64,000 nucleotides of DNA from Eleusine coracana subsp. coracana. Taxonomy: Eukaryota; Streptophyta; Magnoliopsida; Poales; Poaceae. The position numbers were made by a program, and so were the translations under genes. Position 1 is the stretch's first letter, and every line of letters begins with the position of its first letter. The notes beneath the pieces were generated by a model. The model worked only from the letters and a program-made list of their open reading frames with translations. It did no database searches and had not been told where the DNA came from. Shown here piece after piece: positions 13,855-24,370 of this stretch. Location: positions 33,832,342 through 33,896,341 of the forward strand of contig CM064434.1 of the NCBI GenBank assembly GCA_032690845.1, given 5' to 3'.

Positions 13855-16800
13855 ACCTCGCCCCTAGCACTTCAAGGGGGAGGATGGCATTTTTTGAATA
13901 ACTTAACAAAAATTGCTAAGGGGCTCATTGCAGCCCGAACCAAACAAAAGGTTCGCCTAAAAACACCTCGCCCCTAGCACTTTGAGGGGGAGGGTGGTGT
14001 TTTACAAATAAACTTAGCCAAAATTGCTAAGGGGCTCGTTGCAGCCTGAACCTAATGAAGGGTTCGCCTAAAAGCACCTCGCCCCTAGCACTTCAAGGGG
14101 GACGGTTGCGTTTTTTGAATAACATAGCAAAAAATTCTAAGCGGCTCGTTGGAGCTGAACCTAACGAAGGGTTCGCCTAAAAACACCTCGCCCGTAGCAC
14201 TTCGAGGGGGAGGGTGGCATTTTTCGAATAATTTAGCAAAAATTGCAAAGGGGCTCAATGCAGCCCGAACCAAATGAAAGGTTCACCTAAAAACACCCCG
14301 TCCCTAGCACTTCGAGGGGGAGGGTGTTGTTTTTTGAATAACATAGCAAAAATTTCTAAGCGGTTCGTTGGAGCTGAACCTAATGAAGGGTTCGCCTAAA
14401 AACACCTCGCCCCTAGCACTTCGAGGGGGAGGGTGGCATTTTTCGAATAATTTAGCAAAAATTGCAAAGGGGCTGAATGCAGCCCGAACCAAATGAATGG
14501 TTCGCCTAAAAGCACCTCGCCCGTAGCACTTCGAGGGGGAGGGTGGCATTTTTCGAATAATTTAGCAAAAATTGCAAATGGGCTCAATGCAGCCCGAACC
14601 AAATGAAAGGTTCGCCTAAAAACACCCCGCCCCTAGCACTTCAAGGGGGAGGGTGGCATTTTTTGAATAACTTAGCAAAAATTGCTAAGGGGCTCATTGC
14701 AACCCGAACCTAACGAAAGGTTCGCCTAAAAACTCCTCACCCCTAGCGCTTCGAGGAGGAGGGTGGTGTTTTTCGAATAACATAGCAAAAATTTCTAAGG
14801 GGCTCATTGCAGCCCGATCCAAACAAAAGGTTCGCCTAAAAATACCTTGCCCCTAGCACTTCGAGGGGGAGGGTGGCATTTTGCAAATAAATTTCGCAAA
14901 AATTGCTAAGGGGCTCGTTGCAGCCCGAACCAAACGAAAGGTTCACCTAAAAACACCTCGCCCCTAGCACTTCGAGGGGGAGGGTGGGGTTTTCCGAATA
15001 ACATAGCAAAAATTGCTAAGGTGCTCGTTGCAGCACGAAACACCTCGCCCCTAGCACTTCAAGGGGGAGGATGGCATTTTTTGAATAACTTAACAAAAAT
15101 TGCTAAGGGGCTCATTGCAGCCTGAACCAAACAAAAGGTTCGCCTAAAAACACCTCGCCCCTAGCACTTTGAGGGGGAGGGTGGTGTTTTGCAAATAAAC
15201 TTAGCCAAAATTGCTAAGGGGCTCGTTGCAGCCTGAACCTAATGAAGGGTTCGCCTAAAAGCACCTCGCCCCTAGCACTTCAAGGGGGACGGTTGCGTTT
15301 TTTGAATAACATAGCAAAAAATTCTAAGCGGCTCGTTGGAGCTGAACCTAACGAAGGGTTCGCCTGAAAACACCTCGCCCGTAGCACTTCGAGGGGGAGG
15401 GTGGCATTTTTCGAATAATTTAGCCAAAATTGCAAAGGGGCTCAATGCAGCCCGAACCAAATGAAAGGTTCACCTAAAAACACCCCGCCCCTAGCACTTC
15501 GAGGGGGAGGGTGTTGTTTTTTGAATAACATAGCAAAAATTTCTAAGCGGTTCGTTGGAGCTGAACCTAATGAAGGGTTCGCCTAAAAACACCTCGCCCC
15601 TAGCACTTCGAGGGGGAGGGTGGCATTTTTCGAATAATTTAGCAAAAATTGCAAAGGGGCTCAATGCAGCCCGAACCAAATGAATGGTTCGCCTAAAAGC
15701 ACCTCGCCCGTAGCACTTCGAGGGGGAGGGTGGCATTTTTCGAATAATTTAGCAAAAATTGCAAATGGGCTCAATGCAGCCCGAACCAAATGAAAGGTTC
15801 GCCTAAAAACACCCCGCCCCTAGCACTTCAAGGGGGAGGGTGGCGTTTTTTGAATAACTTAGCAAAAATTGCTAAGGGGCTCGTTGCAACCCGAACCTAA
15901 CGAAAGGTTCGCCTAAAAACTCCTCACCCCTAGCGCTTCGAGGAGGAGGGTGGTGTTTTTCGAATAACATAGCAAAAATTTCTAAGGGGCTCATTGCAGC
16001 CCGATCCAAACAAAAGGTTCGCCTAAAAATACCTTGCCCCTAGCACTTCGAGGGGGAGGGTGGCATTTTGCAAATAAATTTCGCAAAAATTGTTAAGGGG
16101 CTCGTTGTAGCCCGAACCAAACGAAAGGTTCACCTAAAAACACCTCGCCCCTAGCACTTCGAGGGGGAGGGTGGGGTTTTCCGAATAACATAGCAAAAAT
16201 TGCTAAGGTGCTCGTTGCAGCACGAAACACCTCGCCCCTAGCACTTCAAGGGGGAGGATGGCATTTTTTGAATAACTTAACAAAAATTGCTAAGGGGCTC
16301 ATTGCAGCCCGAACCAAACAAATGGTTCGCCTAAAAACACCTCGCTCCTAGCACTTTGAGGGGGAGGCTGGTGTTTTGCAAATAAACTTAGCCAAAATTG
16401 CTAAGGGGCTCGTTGCAGCCTGAACCTAATGAAGGGTTCGCCTAAAAGCACCTCGCCCCTAGCACTTCAAGGGGGAGGGTTGCGTTTTTTGAATAACATA
16501 GCAAAAAATTCTAAGTGGCTCGTTGGAGCTGAACCTAACGAAGGGTTCGCCTAAAAACACCTCGCCCGTAGCACTTCGAGGGGGAGGGTGGCATTTTTCG
16601 AATAATTTAGCGAAAATTGCAAAGGGGCTCAATGCAGCCCGAACCAAATGAAAGGTTCACCTAAAAACACCCCGCCCCTAGCACTTCGAGGGGGAGGGTG
16701 TTGTTTTTTGAATAACATAGCAAAAATTTCTAAGCGGTTCGTTGGAGCTGAACCTAATGAAGGGTTCGCCTAAAAACACCTCGCCCCTATCTCTTCGAGG

Positions 16801-17415
16801 GGGAGGGTGGCATTTTTCGAATAATTTAGCAAAAATTGCAAAGGGGCTCAATGCAGCCCGAACCAAATGAATGGTTCGCATAAAAGCACCTCGCCCGTAG
16901 CACTTCGAGGGGGAGGGTGGCATTTTTCGAATAATTTAGCAAAAATTGCAAATGGGATCAATGCAGCCCGAACCAAATGAAAGGTTCGCCTAAAAACACC
17001 CCGCCCCTAGCACTTCAAGGGGGAGGGTGGCGTTTTTTGAATAACTTAGCAAAAATTGCTAAGGGGCTCATTGCAACCCGAACCTAACGAAAGGTTCGCC
17101 TAAAAACTCCTCACCCCTAGCGCTTCGAGGAGGAGGGTGGTGTTTTTCGAATAACATAGCAAAAATTTCTAAGGGGCTCATTGCAGCCCGATCCAAACAA
17201 AAGGTTCGCCTAAAAATACCTTGCCCCTAGCACTTCGAGGGGGAGGGTGGCATTTTGCAAATAAATTTCGCAAAAATTGCTAAGGGGCTCGTTGCAGCCC
17301 GAACCAAACGAAAGGTTCACCTAAAAACTCCTCGCCCCTAGCACTTCGAGGGGGAGGGTGGGGTTTTCCGAATATCATAGCAAAAATTGCTAAGGTGCTC
17401 GTTGCAGCACGAAAC
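13855..17415. repeat. Higher-order repeat, 1,187 bp x 3
   Basis: Anchors at 13,864, 15,051, 16,238 and 17,425 are spaced exactly 1,187 bp. Each unit holds ten full monomers plus one monomer shortened by about 34 bp, recognisable as GCAGCACGAAACACCTCGCC, where the GGTTCGCCTAAAA segment is missing. The copies are nearly identical, so this is the youngest-looking amplification and lies at the array edge. The fourth period (from 17,416) diverges at once. Confidence 0.9.
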
Positions 17416-17668
17416 ACCTCGCCCCTAGCACTTTGAGGGGGAGGTTGGCGCTTTTTGAATAAATTAGAAAAAGTTGCTAAGGGCTCGTTGCTGCCCGAAC
17501 CTAAGGAAAGGTTCGCCTAAAGACACCTCGCCCCTAGCACTTGGAGGGGGAGGGGGGCATTTTTTGAATAACATAGCAAAAATTGGTAAGGTGCTCGTTG
17601 CAGCCTGAAACAAATGAAAGGTTTGCCTAAAAACACCTCGCCCCTAGCACTTTGAGGGGGAGGGTGGC

Positions 17669-17796
17669 TGTTGACACTTCTTAACGTCGGACCAGAAATA
17701 TTACTATCCTCGACACCGGCGCCAGAAATGCTTGTTGACACTTCTTAACATCGCACCAGAAATATTACTATCCCCGGCACTGGCACCATAAATTCT
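17669..17796. repeat. 64-bp tandem repeat at the array edge
   Basis: Two direct copies start with TGTTGACACTTCTTAAC at 17,669 and 17,733, and both contain ACCAGAAATATTACTATCC. A third, diverged start (TGTTGGTATTTCTTAC) follows at 17,797, again 64 bp on, and leads into non-repeated sequence. This marks the abrupt boundary between the satellite and retrotransposon DNA. Confidence 0.8.
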
Positions 17797-18414
17797 TGTT
17801 GGTATTTCTTACAATCACAGATAAATTCGCAAGTGCACGGATACCGCTATAGCACTTCACCTAAGAGTATTCCAAGGTATCGAATTCACAAGAATAAGTT
17901 AGGCAGAGGGTAGAGAGGATTCCTATGGTCAAGGATCCTATAATAAGATAGGTTTAGTCTAAAACTGCTTACTTCGGGCACCGGCTTACCCCTGCATCCA
18001 CAGGCGACTCCGGCCAACAGCTCTATGACGTACCCAAATGTGGAGGATTAATAAGGCTGGATAGGGCTGTCACCACCTACCGATTACCTCTACAAACCGT
18101 GGGGCACGCGGCAAACAAAGATAACCTCTAGCCTAGACACCACATCTATGCTATTAATTACTATCAAAGTCTCAACGTCACACTTATAGAAGACTATGAT
18201 ACTCTAACTAAATCGAACGATGATCTCGTAAGCAATTAAGGAAAGAACTTACTTAAAAAGGAAACTTAAATACCAATGGAAGATCATGAATACTTACTAA
18301 GAAAGAAAAGCATCCGCCAAGGTACAAGTGTGGAGAAGGCACCGACAAGTCCGGACCTCCTCCTAACTCTCCCTCACTCTCTCCCTATTTTCTAAGCACT
18401 TTGGTAGTGCTAAA
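17797..18414. other. Unassigned retrotransposon-like noncoding DNA
   Basis: No coding frame of note. The segment starts TGTTGGTATTTCTTAC and soon has GCAAGTGCACGGATACC, a motif I associate with noncoding parts of plant LTR retrotransposons; no partner LTR is in the window. It ends with a small hairpin (AGCACT-TTGGT-AGTGCT, 18,396-18,412), right where homology to the duplicated block begins. It could be an LTR or UTR fragment; the lineage is not determined. Confidence 0.4.
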
Positions 18415-19719
18415 CCTTTGCTCGTCCTCGAGTAAAGGTTGAAGACTAAAGTGGATCATAACTACAATTGGTATGATGCTAGCATGCAAAATATTCCATG
18501 TCATACCTGTACCTATGAACTTTTAAAGTGTCTATCATGTCACCTTGGGTGGTTGAAGAATGGAATGGTCCTGACTCTAATCATCTTCACTCATCCTGCT
18601 ATGTAGCTTGGGTTTTTTTAAAGAATTTCAAAACAAATAATAGCTGTACTCCTCAAACGATTCTCTTAAATCGCTCAACGTGTATGGTTCCTCACCAGGG
18701 CATTACCTCTTTTCATCCTACTTCTAAATATGGCTTTATGTGGAGCTCAAGGTAGGGACAATAGAGAGGCATACTTGTGTCTCATATATTACTAAGTCCA
18801 AAACCGGATCCGTGGAGAACAATTCATGAACTTTAGATCAAGCATGTGCACATGTGGATGTGTGGATGGAAAATGAATGAATGTGAATACTCCCCTTTTT
18901 TTTAAGATGTTCCCTCCCTTCTATTGGATAGGCATTTGAGAACGTGGGCCAATTCTTTCTCTATCTTTTTTTTTTCTTTTTTTCTCTCTTTTTTTTATCA
19001 TGAATAGCCCATGTCTCTCTTACAAGGATATTTGGAGAGAGAGTTCATCAGAATATAATGGAGTACTTTATTTAATGGATGGATGATGACATGGAAATGC
19101 TGTCTTCCAGTGTAGAAGAAATAGCACATGGATGATGGATATGGTGGTGCTCACTTCCAGTGAAGAAGTATTAGCAAAGTGGTGTGCACAAAATCTTGAT
19201 CAAAAAGTCATAAATAGTAACTCACGAGGGTCAGAACTATTTGACAAAGTTCAATGAAACAACAAGTAGCATATGCGTAAGATTTTCAATGAGTTCATCA
19301 TATGGCTTTGGTAGGAAGATATAATCATTGAGGAGTCAAGCCCACCAAATAGAAGCATGAAAAAAATAAGGGTTCCACAAGGTTTATCTTAATTTTTTTT
19401 GAGTTAAATTTTTATGATTGATTCAAGAGAAAATAATTTTAACTCGCAAAACAAGGAGGTGAAGGAATTGAGTGCGCAAACCGTCGTATTGAAGAGGGTG
19501 GAAGCTGGGATGTGCCTGGATGCCACGCTCTTTCTCATGATGTTGACTTCTGTTGTTTGCACATTGAAAAGCCTGATAAGCCTCCCCCACACTTGTTCTT
19601 GTACCTAGCTGCTTTTTATTCAAAACAAACAAAGGGTTCTAGAAACAAAAAGGACTCTACCGGATCTGGGACCAGGGAGTCTAAATTTATTTGAATGAGA
19701 GAAAATGTAGAGAGGAATG
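18415..19719 (-). other. 3' noncoding region of Athila-like copy A
   Basis: About 1.3 kb downstream (minus sense) of the integrase stop contains only small random frames. It includes a pyrimidine-rich run at about 18,955-19,000 (plus strand). Copy B (32,747-34,047) matches it throughout and continues into a polypurine tract and LTR, which shows that this is the internal 3' untranslated part of the element rather than host sequence. Confidence 0.75.
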
Positions 19720-20880
19720 CTAGAGTAGAGCATTGAAATCAATTAAATTGATCACATCTACCTCCTTACCTTCGTTGTCATCTGGCTCTAGGAAGACTTT
19801 TAAACGATGACCACTTACCTTAAACTGGTTCCCTCCGTCATCTTGGAGTGTGATTGCTCCATGTGATGCAGCATTAATGACGGTGAATGGTCCTTCCCAT
19901 TTACTCTGAAGCTTCCCATGACCAAACAACTTGACTCTAGAGTTGAAGAGCAACACCTTGTCGCCTGGCTTTAACTCCTTAGGCTTGATCCTTCGGTCAT
20001 GCCATCTTTTGGTTCTATCCTTATAGATCTTGGCACTATGATAAGCCTTCTCTCTCCATTCCTCTAACTTAGACAACTGTACTTTTCTATGTCTCCCGGC
20101 CTCCCTAAAGTCCATGTTCCATTTTCAAATGGCCTAATGTGCTCTATGTTCCAGCTCGACTGGTAGATGACATGTTTTTCCATATATAAGCTAGAAGGGA
20201 GACATGCCAATCGGTGTTTTGTATGCTGTCCTGTATGCCCAAAGTGCATCTGGTAGCTTCATCTTCCATCCACTCCCCATCTCATTCACAGTGTTCTGCA
20301 GGATGTTCTTAATTTCTTTATTTGAAGTTTCTACCTGCCCACTTGTCTGAAGGTGGTATGGAGTTGCAATGTTGTGCTTTACTCCAAGCTCTCTTAAGAA
20401 GTTCCGGAAGGTCTTATCAATGAAATGAGACCCTCCGTCACTTATCACCAACCGTGGTGTTCCAAAATGAGGAAAGATGATCTCATGGAGCATTCTTCGA
20501 GTGTGCTTGGCATCGGTAGCTCTGCATGGCATTGCTTCTACCCATTTGGATACATACTCAATGGCCACCAAGATGTACTCGCAATCATAGGACTTTGGAA
20601 ATGTTCCCATGAAGTCAATGCCCCATACATCAAATAATTCCACTGGAAGGTTGTATGTTAGGGGCATTGTGTTGCGGGCGGTTATTCCTCCATGCATCTG
20701 GCAATTCCGACATCTTCGGATGAATTCTTTTGTGTCTTCATGCATTGATGGCCAAAAGAATCCACTCTGCCAGATTTTTTTCTTGGATGTGGAATGCACC
20801 AAAGTGGCCTCCATATGGAGATGCATGACATTTCTCGATTATTTGGGTGCCTTCGATTCTTGGGACACATCTCCTTAGCA
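19720..20880 (-). pseudogene. Athila-like integrase, copy A (broken)
   Basis: Integrase inserts the element cDNA into the host genome. Visible in order are the zinc-binding pair of His (in CHASPYGGH) and CxxC (CRNC), then the DDE core with acidic residues in WGIDFMG, VISDGGSH and SGQVETSN, and a C-terminal part with DRTKRWHDRRIKPKE and LKPGDKVLL ending in a stop at 19,720. Breaks: a frameshift at a T run near 20,780, a stop after GMSPF (20,191; also present in copy B, hence older than the duplication), and two further stops just before MDFREAG. All three catalytic residues remain, but the frame does not. Confidence 0.85.
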
Positions 20881-21682
20881 ACCCGTCAGAACATACTCGG
20901 GAGAGGAATGGGTCGTCCCACACGTGACGTCGACTCTCATAGATGAGCTTCTTCTTGTTCTCCCCTAGTGGTACATACCCTGTAACAATGAAATTCACAA
21001 TGTCTGCATACCAGGGGTTGGAATTTGTCACCTTCAGTGGCATGTCATCGCGAAGGAAGTCATTTATCAGAATTTCCTGCATGGTAGTCACTTGCATACG
21101 CGACAAATGATCCGTAACAGAATGCTCTACTCCTTTATTACCTCTAATTTGAAGGTCAAATTCTTGGAGTAGAAGAATCCATCTAATTAGCCTTGGTTTA
21201 GCATCTTTCTTAGTGAGCAGGTATTTTAATGCAGCATGATCAGTGTGAATGATAACCTTTGCTCCTACTAAGTATGACCTAAACTTATTGATAGCAAAAA
21301 CAACGGCAAGGAGCTCTTTTTCTATAGTGGCATAATTAAGTTGTGCTCCTGTCAAGGTCTTGCTAGCATAGGTTATGGCGTGATGGTTCTTATCTTTGTT
21401 TTGGCCAAGAACAGCCCCAACAGCATAGTCACTAGCATCACACATGATTTCGAGGGGCAGCGTCCAATCGGGGGGTTGAATGACTGGAGCTGAGATGAGT
21501 GCCTTCTTAAGGATATTAAAGGAATTAAGGCACTCATCATCAAAATCAAAGGGAGCATCCTTAGCCAAAAGACTAATGAGGGGTCTGGCAATTTGCGAAA
21601 AGTCCTTGATAAAATGCTGATAAAACCCCGCATGTCCTAAGAAACTACGGATCCCCTTAACATTAATCGAAAGTGGAAGCCT
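20880..21682 (-). pseudogene. Athila-like RT C-terminal part and RNase H, copy A
   Basis: Minus-strand frame running from the solo-LTR border. It starts with the connection segment (KGIRSFLGHAGFY) and continues into RNase H, which removes the RNA strand during reverse transcription. The four acidic RNase H positions are visible in CDASD, EKELLAV, HTDHAALK and VTDHLSR. The frame stays open past 20,880 but loses integrase register at the T-run frameshift near 20,780. The first ~20 residues of the open frame are encoded by the inserted LTR and are not part of the protein. Confidence 0.85.
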
Positions 21683-22087
21683 TGTAAGGATCATGACCAT
21701 TGAGGTCACCCCAAGGTATGTTGTTTTGGTGATGAATGACAAGCATGAAATGTGACTAATATCTACACGTTTTGATGAGCTTGATGGAGTCCAAGGGTTG
21801 ATGGAGATGGATCAAAGTGGAGAACAAGCTATGGAGCAAGTGTTGTGTACACTTGTCTAGTTGTTAGGCTTTGAGTCCATAGGAAAAACCGGACTATCAA
21901 GAGGGTCTAGGTCATTCTCTTAGGTCATGTCTAGTCGGTGATGTACAAGGATGCTCGGTGAAATCACAGGCACTAGGTGACAGTGGAGAAGCCAATGAGC
22001 TGTTCGGAGAAGCCGGGAAACCAAGCCAAGTGAGGATGATGAGTTTCAGCTTTGGGATGTAGAGACTGGACAGAGGGGTCAGTGGAG

Positions 22088-22404
22088 ACCGGACTGTCCG
22101 GTCACTATGTGGAGTATGTCTGGGACTGCCAGCGAGGAGCAAGGTTTCTATCTGTGCAAGGGATCATAGAGACCGGACGGTCCGGTCTACAGACTAGACA
22201 GTCCGGTCTGTGTGGGTGAAGCATAGGATAGAGAGGATGTAGTTTGCGGACCTTCCTGGAATGGAGAGAGAAAGTGGACCAGACGGTCCGGTCCAGTGAC
22301 TGGACAGTCCGGTCAGCAGGAGTTCAACAGTGGGCAGAGCCATTGGGCTTGGGATTGAAGTGATCGGACGGTCCGGTCAGGTACTGACCGGACTGTACAG
22401 TCAG
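22088..22404. promoter_or_regulatory. CCGGAC/GTCCGG palindrome cluster in the solo LTR
   Basis: About seven imperfect copies of a 16-17 bp palindrome (type GACCGGACNGTCCGGTC) lie at about 22,088, 22,171, 22,192, 22,276, 22,299, 22,361 and 22,385, just upstream of the TATA box. Homologous clusters are at 36,488-36,804 and 44,410-44,706. A repeated palindrome of this core is, from memory, a described conserved noncoding signature of Sirevirus LTRs. Its function is unproven; its position fits an enhancer or silencing target. Confidence 0.75.
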
Positions 22405-22457
22405 TAGGCCCAGAAAGCTGATTTCATGGAGCAACGGCTAGTTTGAGGTTGGGAGCC

Positions 22458-22464
22458 TATATAA
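22458..22464 (+). promoter_or_regulatory. LTR TATA box
   Basis: CCTATATAACTTCG lies about 50 bp downstream of the palindrome cluster. It is conserved at 36,858 and 44,760 in the other two LTRs, which supports it as the core promoter for plus-strand transcription. Confidence 0.7.
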
Positions 22465-23529
22465 CTTCGTTGCTAGGGTCTTTGTGACCTCTCTTGGCTA
22501 GTGGAATACCTGAGAGCATTTGGTAAGGTCCAAGAGGAAAAGAGGAGAGCACTAGAAGAGGATATTGGATATCTTGAGAGTGCTCGTGAGAGTAACATGG
22601 ACTGATATTGCACATCTAAGGCTAGGGTGTCCTTGAGGGTGTGATCTAGGTTGTTACTCTTGGTCTATGGTGAGACCTTGACCGGTTAGGTGTCGGTGAT
22701 CGAGCCTATCATGATTGGTTGTGAAGGCCGTCACAAGTTTGTACACGGTTTGAGCCCGCCATTGGAAGGGGCATCAATAGTGAGCGCCCGTGCCGGCTCG
22801 GGGAGTACGGCAAGTTCTTGAGGGAGGAGAGCTTGTGCTTTGTGCAGCGGTGACGCACACCATGTCTTCACTCGAGGAGTGATTGCGGGCTCGTGGGCGA
22901 GAACTCCACTTGGTGGTGGGAGGGACCGGGACTCCGGCGGGAGTGGTCTGACGAGGAGTCGGGGAAGGCGCCATCCTTCCGAGACCTTGGGAAAAAATCA
23001 TGAGCCATCTCTTACTCTACTCCTTACTTTGATGCACTATCTTCCGCATCTTCATACCGTGCTATTCATGCTTGTGTGCTTATCTTGCTCTTGTTGATTA
23101 CCTTGTTGAAGTGCATGAATAGGCTTCTTGCTTGCTAGTAGTACATGAGTCTCTTCACTTGATCACTAGCATGTTTAGGAGTTGCATTGGCTTGATTGCT
23201 ATCCATTGTATGTGTTGTACTACTGATGCTTGTTTGCTCTAGTTTCTTATCTTGTATAGTTGTATGAGTAGGCTCCTTTGCTAGCTTGGTGTGTGTGCTT
23301 CCGTGCTGCTTTATTACTAGCTTGCATAGGAGTTGTATTGACTTGAGTGATCCACTAGTATGCCTAGGTTGTTGTTCCTATCATAGGGCTTTTATCTTGC
23401 TAGTGTGATCACCACTAAAATTGCTATAGGCGTTGATTGAGTGTTCGGTTTTAGTAATTGGCGAATTTGGTACGTAGTGCGACTTCCCGATTCACCGCCC
23501 CTCCCCCTCTCGGTCACTCGGTCCTTTCA

Positions 23530-24370
23530 AGCCTTTCTATGACCTCGATCTTAGCTCTATCCACCTCAATACCCCTCTCGGACACAAGGTGTCCTAAAAT
23601 GATGCCCTCTTGGACCATAAAGTGGCACTTTTCCCAATTAAGTACTAAGTCCTTTCACTGGCATCTTTGTAAGACCCTATCTAGGTTCTCAAGACAATGA
23701 TCAAAAGTTTTCCCATAAACAGAGAAATCATCCATGAAGACTTCCATGATTTGTTCGATCATGTCAGAGAATATAGACATCATGCACCTTTGGAACGAAG
23801 CGGGTGCATTACACAACCCGAACGACATTCTCTAATAGGCATAGGTTCCATAAGGGCTTGTGAAGGTAGTATTACTTTGATCATCTGGATGGATGGGAAT
23901 TTGATGGTAACCAGAGTACCTATCAAGGAAACAGAAGAAGGAATTCTTGGCAAGACGCTACAACATTTCATCAGTGAAGGGCAGTGGGAAATGATCCTTT
24001 TTTGTTGCCTTGTTGAGCCTCTGATAGTCGATGCACATCCTCCATCCCGTGATGGTGCATTGAGGGATCAACTCATTTCTATCATTTCTAACGACCATCA
24101 TGCCTCCCTTCTTAGGCACTACTTGCACAGGGCTAACCCATTCACTATGAGGAACGGGATAAATTATCCTGGTGTGCAAAAGTTTCGAAAGCTCCTTCTT
24201 AACAACCTCTCTCATTGCATTATTTAGCCTCCTCTGAGGCTCCCTAGAAGGTGTGCTATCAGGATCAATAGGAATGCGATGGGTGCAAAGAGCGGGACTA
24301 ATTCCCTAAAGGTCTTGGAGTGAGTAGCCTAGGATAGAGCGATGCTTTTCTAGGATGGCTAAAAGTTTAG
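23530..24370 (-). pseudogene. Athila-like reverse transcriptase N-terminal and palm part, copy A
   Basis: Minus-strand reverse transcriptase sequence on the right of the solo LTR. Visible are REVVKKELSKLLH, VVPKKGGM, WRMCIDYQRLNKATKKDH, then the palm with the catalytic pair in VFMDDFSVYGK (encoded near 23,720) and LGHLVSERG next to the insertion. A stop follows FTDEML (23,958), also present in copy B and therefore old. Further stops occur between the palm and the LTR. The RT continues across the LTR at 20,880-21,682. Confidence 0.85.

Larger units (their letters stand above)
1..17668. repeat. ~111-bp satellite array (about 160 monomers)
   Basis: Direct head-to-tail copies of a 110-112 bp unit fill this stretch and run off the left window edge. 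Conserved blocks in order are CCCCTAGCACTTCGAGGGG, GGTGTTTTTCGAATAAC, TTAGCAAAAATTGCTAA, GGGCTCGTTGCAGCCC, GAACCTAACGAAAGGTTC and CCTAAAAACACC. Neighbouring monomers differ at many sites, but monomers one higher-order period apart are nearly identical. Recurrent subtypes include GGCATTTTACAAATAA units alternating with GGTGTTTTTCGAATAA units. The array ends abruptly at about 17,668 inside a monomer. The period is unlike the ~155-bp grass centromere satellites, so this is more likely a pericentromeric, subtelomeric or knob-type satellite; which one cannot be decided here. Short minus-strand reading frames of about 60-80 residues recur because 111 is a multiple of 3; I regard them as non-coding. 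Confidence 0.97.
21683..23529 (+). mobile_element. Sirevirus solo LTR (1,847 bp)
   Basis: It begins TGTAAGGATCATGACC and ends CTCGGTCCTTTCA, matching the terminal repeats of the element at 36,008-45,828. It is flanked by the 5-bp target duplication AGCCT (21,678-21,682 and 23,530-23,534). No internal region remains, so this is the product of recombination between two LTRs. It sits in the RT of the Athila-like element at the same site as the full copy in B. Relative to the other two LTRs it lacks about 92 bp near 21,768. It keeps the TATA box and the palindrome cluster. Confidence 0.93.

Noticed and set aside
1..17668. CRISPR array
   Set aside because: Direct repeats of ~111 bp without distinct spacers in a plant-type context; the whole unit repeats, so this is a satellite.
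1..17668. tRNA or tRNA-derived SINE array, because of the cloverleaf-like fold and GGTTCG
   Set aside because: The arms have wrong sizes for tRNA, no A box is evident, the B-box match stops at GGTTCG, and there is no 3' tail.
4092..17741. Repeated minus-strand frames of 62-81 codons across the satellite
   Set aside because: The monomer is about 111 bp, a multiple of three, so any open stretch recurs. The frames begin and end at arbitrary points of the repeat, vary with each indel, and have no recognisable domain.
18390..18420. Helitron 3' end, because of the hairpin near the joint
   Set aside because: No CTRR terminus at the expected distance and no matching 5' TC end; the joint is better explained by truncation of the duplicated block.
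19404..19694. Cluster of 60-69 codon frames on both strands
   Set aside because: They lie in the 3' noncoding part of the Athila-like element, overlap each other on both strands, and have no domain; the same set recurs at 33,732-34,026 only because of the duplication.
23697..24227. Plus-strand 176-codon frame
   Set aside because: Antisense shadow of the Athila-like reverse transcriptase; the minus strand holds the RT motifs, and the same shadow appears at 46,176-46,526.
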